DNA of 64,000 bases, taken from assembly GCA_022410635.1 (NCBI GenBank), contig JAJVDF010000044.1, positions 2,760,572 through 2,824,571 of the forward strand. Direction: 5' to 3'. The DNA comes from Tretioscincus oriximinensis. Its lineage: Eukaryota; Chordata; Lepidosauria; Squamata; Gymnophthalmidae. Both the position numbers and the translations under genes were made by a program. Below the pieces are notes generated by a model. That model saw nothing but the letters and a program-made list of their open reading frames with translations, was not told where the DNA came from and did not search any database. Positions within the stretch are counted from its first letter, which is position 1, and each line of letters opens with the position of its first letter. Below are positions 10,778 to 19,400 of this stretch, piece by piece.

Positions 10778-13118
10778 TATTATTATTATTTATTATTATT
10801 GACTGTGGGGAGGGTGTTTTCTCGATCTGGCATCAGTTGCCAAAGTCTTCTAGTGGTGCTGCAGTGAATTAAATTTTGTTTTTTAAATTTTGTTTTATTT
10901 TTTTATTTTTTTTTTTACTGAGGAGTGCCTTCAGATGCTGGCCCCAGTTGCCAGAGCTCCCTAGTGGTGGTGCATAACAACGTGCAATTCCGGTGTACAT
11001 CTTCCTCCTTTTCCTTCTGATCATCATCATCTTGATCTGTATTATCTGCCATTGCACCATTGGTGAATGGCAGGGTATATATCATTAGAAAGAAAGAAAG
11101 AAAAAGAAAGAAAGAAAGAAAGAAAGAGAAAGTGTGAGACAGATTTGTCCACTCAGGGAAGTGAAGTCTGATCTTTCTGGCTGGTTAATTCACTGCAAGA
11201 CAACAATGATCTGGATAGGAAGGAAATTGTGCTCTAGTGCGCCTGTAGGATTGTGCAAAACAAAACAGCTTATAATTTCAGAACGATGTATTAGCAGTTA
11301 GAATAGCATAAATCAAAGTGCTGCAGTCTTCTCAAATTCCGAAACCTTAAATGTGTATACTAAAATCCCTTCTACCATCCCTTGAGATTAGTACAAGCCG
11401 TGACAGACTGTCTTAATATTCCTTGCAGGCATTGTGGAAATTGATCAGGTCCTGACCGTATTATTAACCACAGAGATGTTTGTTGGAGGGTGCCTGGCCT
11501 TCATACTGGACAACACAGTTCCTGGTAAATATAATCCTTTCCTTAATGTGGGTTTATTTCATATATTAAGAGCACAAGTCACTCAAACTGGAATGCTCCT
11601 GAAAAAACACATAAATTATTCATAGAGGCCTCCTGTGTTGTAACGGTTCCCTAAAGCGGTTACTGCTAAAGTACGTTAATCTGCTCGACATGCATATGAG
11701 CGCTGGCTAATGCGCATTATCAGTGGCACATGCGCATGTAGGACAGATTAGTGTGTTCGTGGGAATCAGTGCTGGGAGTATTTGGTCCGGAATTCTTGGG
11801 CCTGGAGCATGTGCACAAAATTTGATGTCGCTTCTGGGCCTATCCCAGAAGTGACGTCACTCCGGGAACCATTTCTGGAAGCAGGGGGCGGAAGTGTCAT
11901 GACAACGATGTCACTCCAGGCCCTGCTGCTCCCCCCCCCCGCCCCCCCAGCTGCATGAGAATCTGTATTTCGTATGAGAGGAGATAACCTGATACAAAAC
12001 ACAAGATTCTTGTGACTCCCAACATTGGTTTGGGAATAGCTCCAAGAGCTATGGATATTCNGAAGACATACACTTCCAATTCTTTCTGGTCCACTCTGCT
12101 CAGCAAAGCTGCGAGCTATGAGGTTCCTTTGAAACTCATCTGATTGTACAGTTTGCATCTACATTTTTAATAAAACATTGTCTTGGTGAACATNGTTTAA
12201 ACAAACATTGTAAAGGTGCATTCTTAAGAAATATATATATTTACTCCATTAAGAAGAACTGGGTTTTTATACCCTGCTTTTTTCACCCAAAGGGATTCAA
12301 NGTGATTTACAAGGGGTTTTTTTGCTCGAAGGCTTACATTCTATTTTCCCCACAATNCTGTGGTGTTTCCCATTTATCTAGTTGCAGTCTGTTGCAATTT
12401 ATTGCAATTCTTGCTTTCNAATAGCTGGGCTGGCTGGAGCTACAGGCTAGTAAAGGCGCTTACCCCTCCCCACGTCCAACACTTGGCCTTGAAACCCGAT
12501 CTCTCAGGAGGAAGGCCNGCACTTAGCTCACTGAGCCATTAAGAATTGCATTGCCTACAAAGGGTCTCAGAGCGGCTTTCAAGATTAATTTCCGCACAGA
12601 GGCTGACTATACTATCTTCCCCACCAGGGTAATGGTGGTGCTCATTTATTTAACCGAAATGCAGACTGCTAATCTACTTTATTTTGAATAGCAGAGTTGG
12701 CTACAGCTGAGGGCCAGTAGAGGGCGCTCACCCCTCTGAACGTCCAATATGGGGCCTCAAAAGCAGATCTCTCAGTTGAAAGACCGGCTCTTTATGAATG
12801 TCCCATTCACGTCTTCAAATTTTCTTATTGAAATGTATGGCTGAAATCCTTTTTCGTATCTTCTTTTCAGGGACTTTGGAGGAAAGGGGTCTGGTACAGT
12901 GGAAAGCTGGAGCTTATGCCAACAGTGAGACATCTGCAAAATTGAGCAGTTACGACTTCCCGTTTGGGATGGCTACGATTAGAAGGATTGAGTGGTTGAA
13001 GTATGTGCCAGTATGTCCTGTTTTCACAGGTTTTAAGTTCAGAACAAAGCGAAATCCTGACTCATCAGGACAGGTTTCAAATGAAACAGATGACTCAGTT
13101 ATTTGCACCAAAGTTTGA
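655..13118 (+). CDS. SLC23A1: SLC23A1, sodium-dependent vitamin C transporter 1 (3' eight coding exons)
   Basis: Plasma-membrane Na+/L-ascorbate cotransporter of the nucleobase-ascorbate transporter (NAT/SLC23) family, acting in epithelial vitamin C uptake. Exons 655-775, 3665-3821, 3973-4120, 5220-5325, 7806-7935, 9755-9898, 11429-11524 and 12871-13118 have AG/GT borders and compatible phases. They give about 383 residues, matching the C-terminal two thirds of the roughly 600-residue human protein. Visible: membrane segments ([22 protein letters not shown]), the NAT signature [10 protein letters not shown], the loop [13 protein letters not shown], and the C-terminal ICTKV that ends vertebrate SLC23A1. 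The start codon and first exons lie outside the window. SLC23A2 is less likely because these segments and the tail follow SLC23A1, and because PAIP2 and MATR3 are neighbours. No frameshift is seen; one N (3993) lies in exon 3 of this set. Confidence 0.95.
1105..1497. repeat. Long imperfect trinucleotide array (GAA/GAC/AAT)
   Basis: About 390 bases of GAA, GAC, AAT and ACT-type triplets, nearly all purine plus C, in SLC23A1 intron. It yields a spurious Leu/Arg-rich frame on the minus strand. Confidence 0.9.
1520..1735 (-). repeat. tRNA-derived SINE (family 1), degenerate
   Basis: Reverse-oriented: ends with CTCTAACCACAACACCAGG, complement of the tRNA A-box head, with gaatcgaact near 1682 as B-box. 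The triplet array lies at its 3' tail side. Confidence 0.65.
2508..2654. mobile_element. hAT-type MITE with 8-bp target duplication
   Basis: 147 bp. Terminal inverted repeats share CAG and TATAGCTAGCATAG-like sequence. It is flanked by ttgggttc (2500-2507) and ttgagttc (2655-2662), an 8-bp duplication with one mismatch. Confidence 0.7.
2985..3430 (+). repeat. CR1 LINE 3' fragment
   Basis: Ends with GGTCCCTTCC and ACGATTCTACGA, the typical CR1 3' UTR and octamer-like tail. It contains the usual GGTGGTGAG...TTGCTGGA upstream. 5' truncated. Confidence 0.85.
3665..3821 (+). CDS. SLC23A1: SLC23A1 coding exon
   Basis: Acceptor ttcag before 3665 and donor gtaagt at 3822. It encodes the membrane helix [20 protein letters not shown] and the loop [12 protein letters not shown], ending [10 protein letters not shown] plus the first base of a Cys codon. 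Confidence 0.93.
3973..4120 (+). CDS. SLC23A1: SLC23A1 coding exon
   Basis: Acceptor ttctag before 3973 and donor gtagga at 4121. It encodes [21 protein letters not shown] and the highly conserved [20 protein letters not shown]. The N at 3993 is the first base of a codon that is Val in the human protein. Confidence 0.93.
4324..4403 (-). repeat. CR1-like LINE 3' tail
   Basis: Repeated GAACATAA units followed by GAGCCATCCTGGATCAGGCC, the reverse of the family ending CTTATGTTCTTATG seen at 8905 and 29995. Confidence 0.75.
4441..4705 (+). mobile_element. Candidate non-autonomous Helitron
   Basis: 265 bp starting TC (TCTATACATATAGTAAAAT) after an A. Near the 3' end is an 8-bp stem, AGCCCATT (4674-4681) and AATGGGCT (4687-4694), then 11 bases ending TTAG before a T. 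The A/T insertion site, 5' TC and terminal hairpin fit Helitrons; the end is TTAG instead of CTRR. A purine-rich interior (GGAGGGAGTGGGTGGAGGC) recurs in the copy at 6709-6890. Confidence 0.55.
5220..5325 (+). CDS. SLC23A1: SLC23A1 coding exon with NAT signature
   Basis: Acceptor ctctcag ends at 5219 and donor gtacc starts at 5326. It encodes [20 protein letters not shown] followed by [14 protein letters not shown], the NAT signature region thought to line the substrate site (family knowledge). Confidence 0.93.
5655..5882 (-). repeat. tRNA-derived SINE (family 1)
   Basis: Reverse copy: begins TATACCCGAAGGTCTCAGGG and ends CTCTAACCACTACACCAAAC, the complement of GTTTGGTGTAGTGGTTAGAG. Confidence 0.85.
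6513..6700. mobile_element. hAT-type MITE, perfect 8-bp target duplication
   Basis: 188 bp with terminal repeats CAGACCTGGGCAA and CAGGGGTGGGCAA (reverse), flanked by gactagtg at 6505-6512 and again at 6701-6708. It sits exactly at the 3' terminus of a Helitron-like element. Confidence 0.85.
6701..6890 (-). mobile_element. Candidate non-autonomous Helitron, 3' end split by a hAT MITE
   Basis: On the minus strand a purine-rich interior like that at 4441-4705 leads to a strong hairpin (15-bp arms 6709-6723 and 6729-6743, 5-base loop). Bases then follow to CTAG and a T, a canonical Helitron end. The hAT element at 6513-6700 duplicated this terminus. The left arm of a wider palindrome is at 6493-6512. 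The 5' end was not found. Confidence 0.5.
6895..7640 (-). repeat. Possible LTR-retroelement remnant
   Basis: GC-richer block in an SLC23A1 intron with a minus-strand open stretch (7437-7090) rich in Pro, Glu and Ser. Composition resembles spacer regions of reptile LTR elements, but no catalytic motif is visible. Low certainty. Confidence 0.25.
7806..7935 (+). CDS. SLC23A1: SLC23A1 coding exon
   Basis: Acceptor cccatgcag after a C-rich tract, exon begins at 7806, donor gtaaga at 7936. It encodes [20 protein letters not shown] and [19 protein letters not shown], near identical to the human transporter. Confidence 0.93.
7976..8093 (+). repeat. Foldback-family fragment
   Basis: Contains GGCATAAGCTTTCGTAGAC and AACTTGAGAAAAGTGG, the arm sequence shared with the palindromes at 10371 and 62887, here in one orientation followed by CTTCAGATGCTGAAG. 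Confidence 0.75.
8225..8910 (+). repeat. CR1-like LINE 3' region
   Basis: Degenerate coding remnant ([17 protein letters not shown]) followed by repeated 3' UTR modules and ending TCCTCTTATGTTCTCATTC. Modules GATACTGCC...CATTTGCA(A/G)GGAGTTGAGA occur twice. Confidence 0.75.
9335..9590 (+). repeat. tRNA-derived SINE (family 2)
   Basis: Contains AGCTATTTGAAAGCAAGAAAT, TAGATAAATGGGGACCATCA and a tail with CCTTCGGGTGAAAAATAGC. Same family as copies near 12.3, 14.1, 19.7, 21.3, 35.0 and 61.0 kb. Confidence 0.8.
9755..9898 (+). CDS. SLC23A1: SLC23A1 coding exon
   Basis: Acceptor ttgtacag before 9755 and donor gtactt at 9899. It encodes [20 protein letters not shown] and [20 protein letters not shown], a conserved membrane pair of SLC23A1. 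Confidence 0.93.
10303..10370. repeat. (ATT)n microsatellite, left block
   Basis: About 68 bases of perfect ATT repeats. The right block of the same repeat resumes at 10714 beyond an inserted foldback element. Confidence 0.9.
10371..10713. mobile_element. Foldback (palindromic) element with internal 31-bp tandem repeats
   Basis: Left arm starts CAGAGAAATAGCCGTGTTAG; the right arm is its reverse complement, ending GCTAGCTCCTTTGTTGGAC. Between the arms a 31-bp unit (ATGCTGAGGGACTAATGCTG onward) is repeated about three times. Both ends lie in (ATT)n. One N at 10513. Confidence 0.8.
10714..10800. repeat. (ATT)n microsatellite, right block
   Basis: About 87 bases of ATT repeats with two interruptions. 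On the plus strand it yields a spurious poly-Tyr frame. Confidence 0.9.
11086..11132. repeat. (GAAA)n microsatellite
   Basis: Run of GAAA units in SLC23A1 intron, just after a degenerate region of mixed repeats at 10860-11085. Confidence 0.85.
11429..11524 (+). CDS. SLC23A1: SLC23A1 coding exon
   Basis: Acceptor ccttgcag before 11429 and donor gtaaat at 11525. It encodes [18 protein letters not shown] and [14 protein letters not shown]. Confidence 0.93.
11760..11960. repeat. Dispersed repeat of unknown class (family X)
   Basis: Contains AGAAGTGACGTCACTCCGGG and GTCATGACAACGATGTCACT. A related block is at 33555-33800 (TGATGTCACTTCCGGGGAGC). CpG-rich relative to surroundings. Ends not defined. 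Confidence 0.45.
12250..12545 (-). repeat. tRNA-derived SINE (family 2)
   Basis: Begins AAGAAGAACTGGGTTTTTAT (reverse of the tail) and ends CTCACTGAGCCATTAAG, the reverse tRNA-like head. Confidence 0.85.
12560..12797 (-). repeat. tRNA-derived SINE (family 2), second tandem copy
   Basis: A more diverged copy in the same orientation directly after the previous one, ending shortly before SLC23A1 exon 12871-13118. Confidence 0.75.
12871..13118 (+). CDS. SLC23A1: SLC23A1 terminal coding exon
   Basis: Acceptor cttttcag before 12871. It encodes [17 protein letters not shown] and [20 protein letters not shown], then a variable cytosolic tail ending SVICTKV with TGA at 13116-13118. The 3' UTR follows without a further splice signal. 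Confidence 0.93.
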
Positions 13119-13297
13119 ATTCAGTACAGAGGATGGAAATTTGGACTATTATGTGCAGTCAAAGGAGACAGAAAGAAGGTTCAGCTGACCAAAACATGTT
13201 CAGTGAAGACGGCACAAGCAAGACCTGTGACTGAATGCCCAGGTCAAAGTTTTTGGGGTTTTTTTCCTTTCCGGTATCTTGCATTAAGAAAAAAAGA

Positions 13298-13303
13298 ATA
13301 AAA
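13298..13303 (+). terminator. SLC23A1 polyadenylation signal
   Basis: Canonical AATAAA about 180 bases after the SLC23A1 stop codon. It is the first such hexamer downstream, so the 3' UTR is probably about 200 bases. Confidence 0.6.
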
Positions 13304-14064
13304 ATGTGATTTTCATATTGAAAAACGTAACAGTAAAATATAATTGCTTCATACGGATGGTGGTATCATTCAGTCTGTCCCAATTTTGTGATTCAAATTT
13401 AAATATCACCTACTCAAAACTGCTAGTCTTGGGGGCTGTATAATTAATTTAATAGAATTATTTTAAAGGCCAACTCTAAAAAACAGAGAGCAAACTAGCA
13501 TGGGCTAGGTGGGGACTGGACAATAAAAGAGGTTCTGGCAATCAATTCAGGGGAAGGGGGGCACACACTGTTTCAGTTCATGGGGGGGGGGGACAAACCC
13601 GAGAATCGGTATTTGCCTAAGGTGACACAGAACCTAACTGCACCCTCCTTACAAGCTTCCCATAAGCATCTAGCTGTGGTGTAATCTGGGGTGGGTTTTT
13701 TACATTGTTTCTAAAGTGTTAGCTTTGGAGAATATTCTCCAAATTTACTTCTGAAAAAATCTTCATAGATTAAGCTGGGATTCATTTGTTGTTTTGTTTT
13801 CATTTTTCATTGCTGTAACCCATCCTGAGACCTTCAAGTATAGAGTAGAATAGAAATGCAAACGATAGATAGATATAGATTGAGCCATCTGCACAAAAGC
13901 ACATTATTGAGCAGGTAAGGCTTATGTCAGCTCTTTGAAGAATCCCAGGGTAATTCTGTACAAGTTTGTAAAATAATAACACAATAAAATTTAATTTTTT
14001 AAAAAAAAAAGAATCTTGGGGCTCAAATGTTTCTAGCAAGGGTGTCTCGTGTGGAAGTCTTGTG

Positions 14065-14335
14065 AGGCACTAATGGGGCAGCGAGTTAAGAGACGGTCTT
14101 CCAATCTTTCAGATCCGCCCATGGAGCCCTGTGTCAGCCATGGAAAGGAGTGGGAGCCCCTCTACAGGCTTAAGCTTTAGCCAACTCAGCTANTCAAAAG
14201 AAAGTTGATTTGCAATCTAAATTTCAAGTAGATTCATGGGGAAGATAGATGTAAACCTTCCTTTGGGTGAATATTAACAGCGTAAGCCGCTCTGAGTCCC
14301 TTCAGGTGAAAAAGGTGGAATATAAATCCAGATTC
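14065..14335 (+). repeat. tRNA-derived SINE (family 2)
   Basis: Head GGGGCAGCGAGTTAAGAGAC, then AGCCAACTCAGCT and a tail CTCTGAGTCCCTTCAGGTGA. Confidence 0.8.
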
Positions 14336-14694
14336 CTCTTTAGAACCTAAGACTGAGAAGATAAGTAGCATGGATACAGACTTTCTATCAAGAAAATCTT
14401 CGTGTAGCGATCAGAAGGGAAGTTGACTTGTGCAGGAAAGCTCATGCTGTCTACCTTGTTAGTCTGTAGGGTACAACAGGGCTTCCTGTATCGAGATTAA
14501 CATGGCTACTTGTTTGCTGGAGCTGAATAAACCCCTCTGGAGCTGAATAAAGAGTCTTGACTTGCTATCCCTGTGCTCTCACATCCCACTTTTTGCACAT
14601 CCCACAGGTTGAATTGATTGCTGTAAAACTGTATGAGCATAGTGCTGAAAAGTATGCATTTCAAAGGAGCTTGTGTCCCGTTTTGCATTGGCCT

Positions 14695-14920
14695 TATAAT
14701 AGAATCGTAAGAGTTTGAAAGGGACCTCCAGATTCATGGGGTCCAACCCTCTGCCCAGTGCAGGATTCACTAAACCATCTCAGACAGATGGCTACAAAGA
14801 AGCCTGTTCCACTGATTTATTACCCTTGCTGACAAAGTTTTACTGCTATCTAATCTAGAACTATTTCCCTGCAGTTTCATCCCATTGGGTCTAACCCTTC
14901 CATCTGCCAATGAGAACAAA
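14695..14920 (-). repeat. CR1 LINE 3' fragment
   Basis: Reverse of the CR1 3' end: ATAGAATCGTAAGAGTTTG, GGACCTCCAGATTCATGGGG and GGGTCTAACCCTTCC. Confidence 0.75.
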
Positions 14921-15422
14921 GCTGACCCTCTGTTGAAGCCCTTCTGGATTATATCTCAGTATCAAAACCTACCATCTGCATGCTGGATGCAGACTAAGGA
15001 AGACCCACCCTAGGCCTTTCTTAGTCTGCATGAACATGTGGAGGGCAAATTCCTATACTGATCCAGAACAATCTCAGTGCAGAAAAGGCTTCTGCTACCA
15101 TCATCCATGGTTCTTTCCTTGTCAGATTTGAACATTGGGTGATGCTAACTGATAACGTACAAAGGAGAGCATAATCCTGATTCCACGTACGTCTTCGAGG
15201 TAACTAGTTACTTTGCATTTTGCAGCATGAATCTTTGATAGCCTGGATTTAGATGCTGAATTGTGCTGTAATCTTGAAATCTCCTCCTCCCCTTCTTGGG
15301 AGAATTACCACCTTTATTGATCCCTTCTTTAGGACAGGGTTATTCCTGTCCCCCCACAAAGACATGCCACAACGTCTAAAGAAGACTGAACTCAGGAGAT
15401 GATTAAATCATTTCTACTATTA

Positions 15423-15428
15423 TTTATT
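15423..15428 (-). terminator. Candidate PAIP2 polyadenylation signal
   Basis: AATAAA on the minus strand (TTTATT as written), about 1 kb after the PAIP2 stop codon. A second, nearer hexamer is at 15816-15821. The sequence does not decide which is used. Confidence 0.35.
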
Positions 15429-16424
15429 TTTTTAAATATTTTTGAAAAAATATAATTTTTTTACAATATTTTCAACTTAAAACACTATTCACACTGAACA
15501 CTTATGGCAGCTTAAGCCACCCAAATATGAAGTTTAAGAAGCCAAAACTGTTCTAGTTGTATTAAAAAAAAAGTTGTGCTGTAGACTATTGTGTAGTGAC
15601 AATTAAACAAAGCAAGGGGGAAAAGCACCACTCAAATCACTAACGCTAAGGTTTCTCAGGTTAACCCAACTCTGAAAGGTTGTCGAATTGTACGCCTTGG
15701 GGGGCTCCTGGGAGAACTGTGAGGCCCAACCTCACGTCACTTTGAATAAGAGATCCATCCATGGGGCAACGTTGCAACATGATAAAACTTGCTGTAAATA
15801 CCATCTCTTTTGCCATTTATTTAATTCCCCCCCACCCTCCACCAGATTTCTAGCCCAAATAATAAGAATTCTTTCATACAGGTCTGTTCGGATATAATCT
15901 GTTCTTCATACCTCTCTCAAAAAGAAGAGCCTGAAGAAATCTTTCACTTGGTAACAGGAAGAGTTAGCAGCAGCGCTGAAGTTCAGCTAATCTGCATAAT
16001 CAAGATAACCTTGCTTGTATTTTCAGGTTAAGGCATTATCAGGTGCATTTNCTTTTGACACCAACTCTTGCATTTTAGTTAAAACAGACCCCTCTTTGTC
16101 AAAGTACGAACCTTTCTAAAAACTGGACTGCAATAGCTTCATGGAAACTTTGACTGGTGCTTCATACCTCACTCAATTCACAAAAAGTCTGGGTCCAACT
16201 ATTCTTATTTTTTTCCCATCTCATTAACCTCTGACAGCAGTTGACTTAATAACAGTCTCAGCACTTTTATTAAGCATGCAAGACTAACAAAACTTTGGCA
16301 ATGCGTAAGTGTAACACAGTGACAAGAAGAGAGAGCGTTTTAACAATTAAATCTTCTAATACTGGCTTCACAGTGTGGAAATTGTGCTACATCCACCAAA
16401 AGACGGCCCAGTCTACTCATATAT

Positions 16425-16481
16425 TTAGTACTTCACCCCAGGAACAAATTCCTTTGCGTTTGGATTCAGATTACTCTTCAC
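16425..16481 (-). CDS. PAIP2: PAIP2 exon 4 with PAM2 motif and stop
   Basis: Too short to stand out as an open frame. Acceptor ctttcttccag precedes 16481. It reads [18 protein letters not shown] and then TAA (16427-16425). The [11 protein letters not shown] core is the PAM2 ligand for the PABP MLLE domain. Confidence 0.92.
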   Translation of the reverse strand: MKSNLNPNAKEFVPGVKY

Positions 16482-19400
16482 CTGGAAGAAAGAGCAAGAA
16501 CAGAGGCTTAGATGACAGGACAAGGAAGGTTCTTTAAGTACTTCTTACCATTTGACTGCTTTCTATAATAAGAAAAAATACAGATGGGTCTCATAAGCAC
16601 CTTCCTGTAAGCAGTAAAAATGTTTTCTATGGGTAGGTCTGGGCGCAAATTGGCTAAAGGGGGTTCCTCCTTCACAAGGTTAGCTGTGGTGCAGGCTGGA
16701 AGCTGTAGTCTGCACGGCAGGGCTGCATGCAGGCTGGGCAAAAGAGGCTGCCCGCTGCTCACACTACACTTCCCAGCAGGCCCTGCTGCCAGCAAAACAA
16801 AATGTCTGTTTCGTTTCTTTCACATTTGGGCTGCTACTGCCAACTTTGTGAAGCTACTGGGCACCAAGCTTTCATAATAAGCACTTGACATCTGAAAAAA
16901 AAACAGTGTAGAAAAGCATGCGAAAATATAACTCAAAACCATAAAACGGGAATTCTGTCAGGAAGAAACAGAAAGCTGGCAGTTTGTTACTGTTTACATC
17001 TTGAACTATGTCTTGCACCACAAGGAAGTCTTATAGTAGACAATCAGCAGGTCAGGTGCTTGATCAATTTCTGTAGTAATGTTCTAGTAATATTTCAGGT
17101 TTTCTTATGATACTATTTACACTGATGCTATACTCTGATTACAAAATTTCTTGTACATCCTGCAAAGTAACACACTGACGAATACAAATGAAGAACACGT
17201 CCCTTCTGAGCTCCAGATACAGTGGTACCTCGGTTCTCGAACGCCTTGAATGTCGACCAAATTGGTGTTCGACCGGCAGATTCCAGAAACTTTTGTCCTG
17301 GAATCCGAACACCGATTTGGAACTCGAACTTCCTTCGGCGTTCTTTCGGCCAGGCGCGCCTTGCTGACGTCATCAATGTGCGTTTTTTCGGCCTGGCACG
17401 CCTTGCTTCGGTTCTCGAACAAACTGGTTCTCGACCGTCCTCCCGGAACGAATTGTGTTCGAGAACCGAGGTACCACTGTATATAAGTCTATCATCTTTA
17501 TGAGCTGGAGAATGGCTCTGTTCACACATCTATTTTTAAACCTTCAGTTCAGAAGAATGAGTTTCCCATCCTCTCCCTTCACCCCCAACCCCAGATTAAA
17601 CTGGAGGAACGATTTAATCACAGGAACCCGGTGGAGAATGCAGGAAGCGCGAGATAAAACACCTTCCTCTGTACAGGCCCTCGACTTAAGAGCAATAATT
17701 TCTAATATCTAACATTATTTAAAGTTCCTAATCTCACCAGGGAAGATGGGTGGGAGTGAGAAGGGCTATGTCTCGTTTAAATGAAGTGTGGGATATAAAC
17801 TCCTTTATAAATAAATAATTTGGGATAAAATAGCTTGCAAAGTCAAAAACTACCTGGAATATGTCACACCATAATTTAGACCACATAAAAAATGGGATAG
17901 CAACTTTGCAACTTTATAGTACTTGCAAGACACATGGGGGTAAAATTAAGTTCTATCTCTGTTTTGACGTGGTCACCCCACCATAGCCTGTTTCTGCAAG
18001 TGGAGGAAGAATTCACTGAATGGGGTTGTTCTATTCTCCTTAATTAACAGGCAATGCAATGTTTCTCCTTATACATCATCACTATCATTTTAATGCTATC
18101 TTAAATCATAAAAATAAATAGTAAAAATACATAAAAAACAAAGAGAGTGATAAATGGGTTGCATGTTTTAATGACGACAGAACAAATTTTAGTGATTTGG
18201 CAGGATAGTTATATTGCTCAGCAAGGATATAAGTAAGAAAAATCTTAGGAATTACTGGAGAGTTTATTGCTTATTAAGGTTAGTAGACCTTAAACATAAA
18301 TAATAGTAAAAAGGGCAATAAAGGAGGAGATGATTTTTCAAGTTGATGCCCTTGCACAGATATCACAGCTGACAAACAGAATTTTATTGGGTTGACCTTT
18401 TTTTTAACTGCTTGCAGTAAGATAACCATCTGAGCTAAAGTACATGCTCAACAGAACAAAATTAGCTTAAACTGATAGCTCGTTTATGAGGAACAGAAAG
18501 TCTACAAATGCTTAAATCCATGTGATATTTTGTATCAGTTATTTCCCTACATACACNGAGAGAAATACTCAACAGTAAGGCTGTCAAATGTGAGCTGTTC
18601 ATTTCCATTAAGAAGGAGGCTCACCCTAAAACAGGTGGGGGAAACCGGTTTTCTGCCAGGGGCCATTTGAATATTTGTTACATCCCTCGAGGGCCATACC
18701 CCTTCCCACTCTGAGGCCACGCCTCCTCCTGCTCCCCCACCCAGACCCACAAAATCACAGATTTTTCAATGCTNCTTCCATCCCCACACTGCCTCCCTCC
18801 CTCCTGGGCCTTCCCTCCTCTTCCTTCTTTTTGTATTTTACTTCATGTTCTAACAAAGTTAGGAATCAAATAGCCAGGGAAGATTAATATTTCTTCAGGA
18901 AACATGCCAGGTGCCTGACCAAGTGATTCCCTGAGAAGTGTCCCATGGGCCAGACCAAATGGTTCCATAGGCCACATTTGGCCACAGGGCATTAGGTACC
19001 CCAACCCCTGCCCCAAGAGCCAATGCTGGACAAAATGTCAAGTTGAACTAAAAAGTGAAAATATACAACTAAGCACAGGACTCAATGGTCTCATTTGCAC
19101 TTGGCCTTATTCTGTTCCAGTAAGTGGTCTAAGGGGCTGGCTGCAGACATGCCATTCCAGCCAGCACAGGACAGGCAGGGCCTCTGCTAGTCCACAATGG
19201 GGCAACAGGACCCACAGACCACTTTCCAGAAAAAAAAGAAGGCGAAGAGCAAATCAGCCTCAAGTCAAAATTTAATGGTAGAATCCCAGTGAGGCGTGAG
19301 AATACAATGAGAAACTTAAATGGTGTGAAGACTAATCAGTTAGCCTATTTTGGTTTCTAGACCCTCTTCATTCCTCTATTGAAAAACATTAGAACAGGCA

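Larger units (their letters stand above)
13304..15415. other. SLC23A1-PAIP2 convergent intergenic region
   Basis: No coding signal. It holds an L2-like tail (13800-13875), a family 2 SINE (14065-14335, +) and a minus-strand CR1 fragment (14695-14920). The rest is unrecognised AT-rich DNA. Confidence 0.7.

Noticed and set aside
10690..10872. Plus-strand frame with poly-Tyr
   Set aside because: Translation of (ATT)n.
17117..17529. Overlapping frames of 78-133 residues on both strands, repeated near 60.2 kb
   Set aside because: They run through the TA-target MITE and its flank; length reflects the CpG-rich palindromic element. The peptide has no recognised family.
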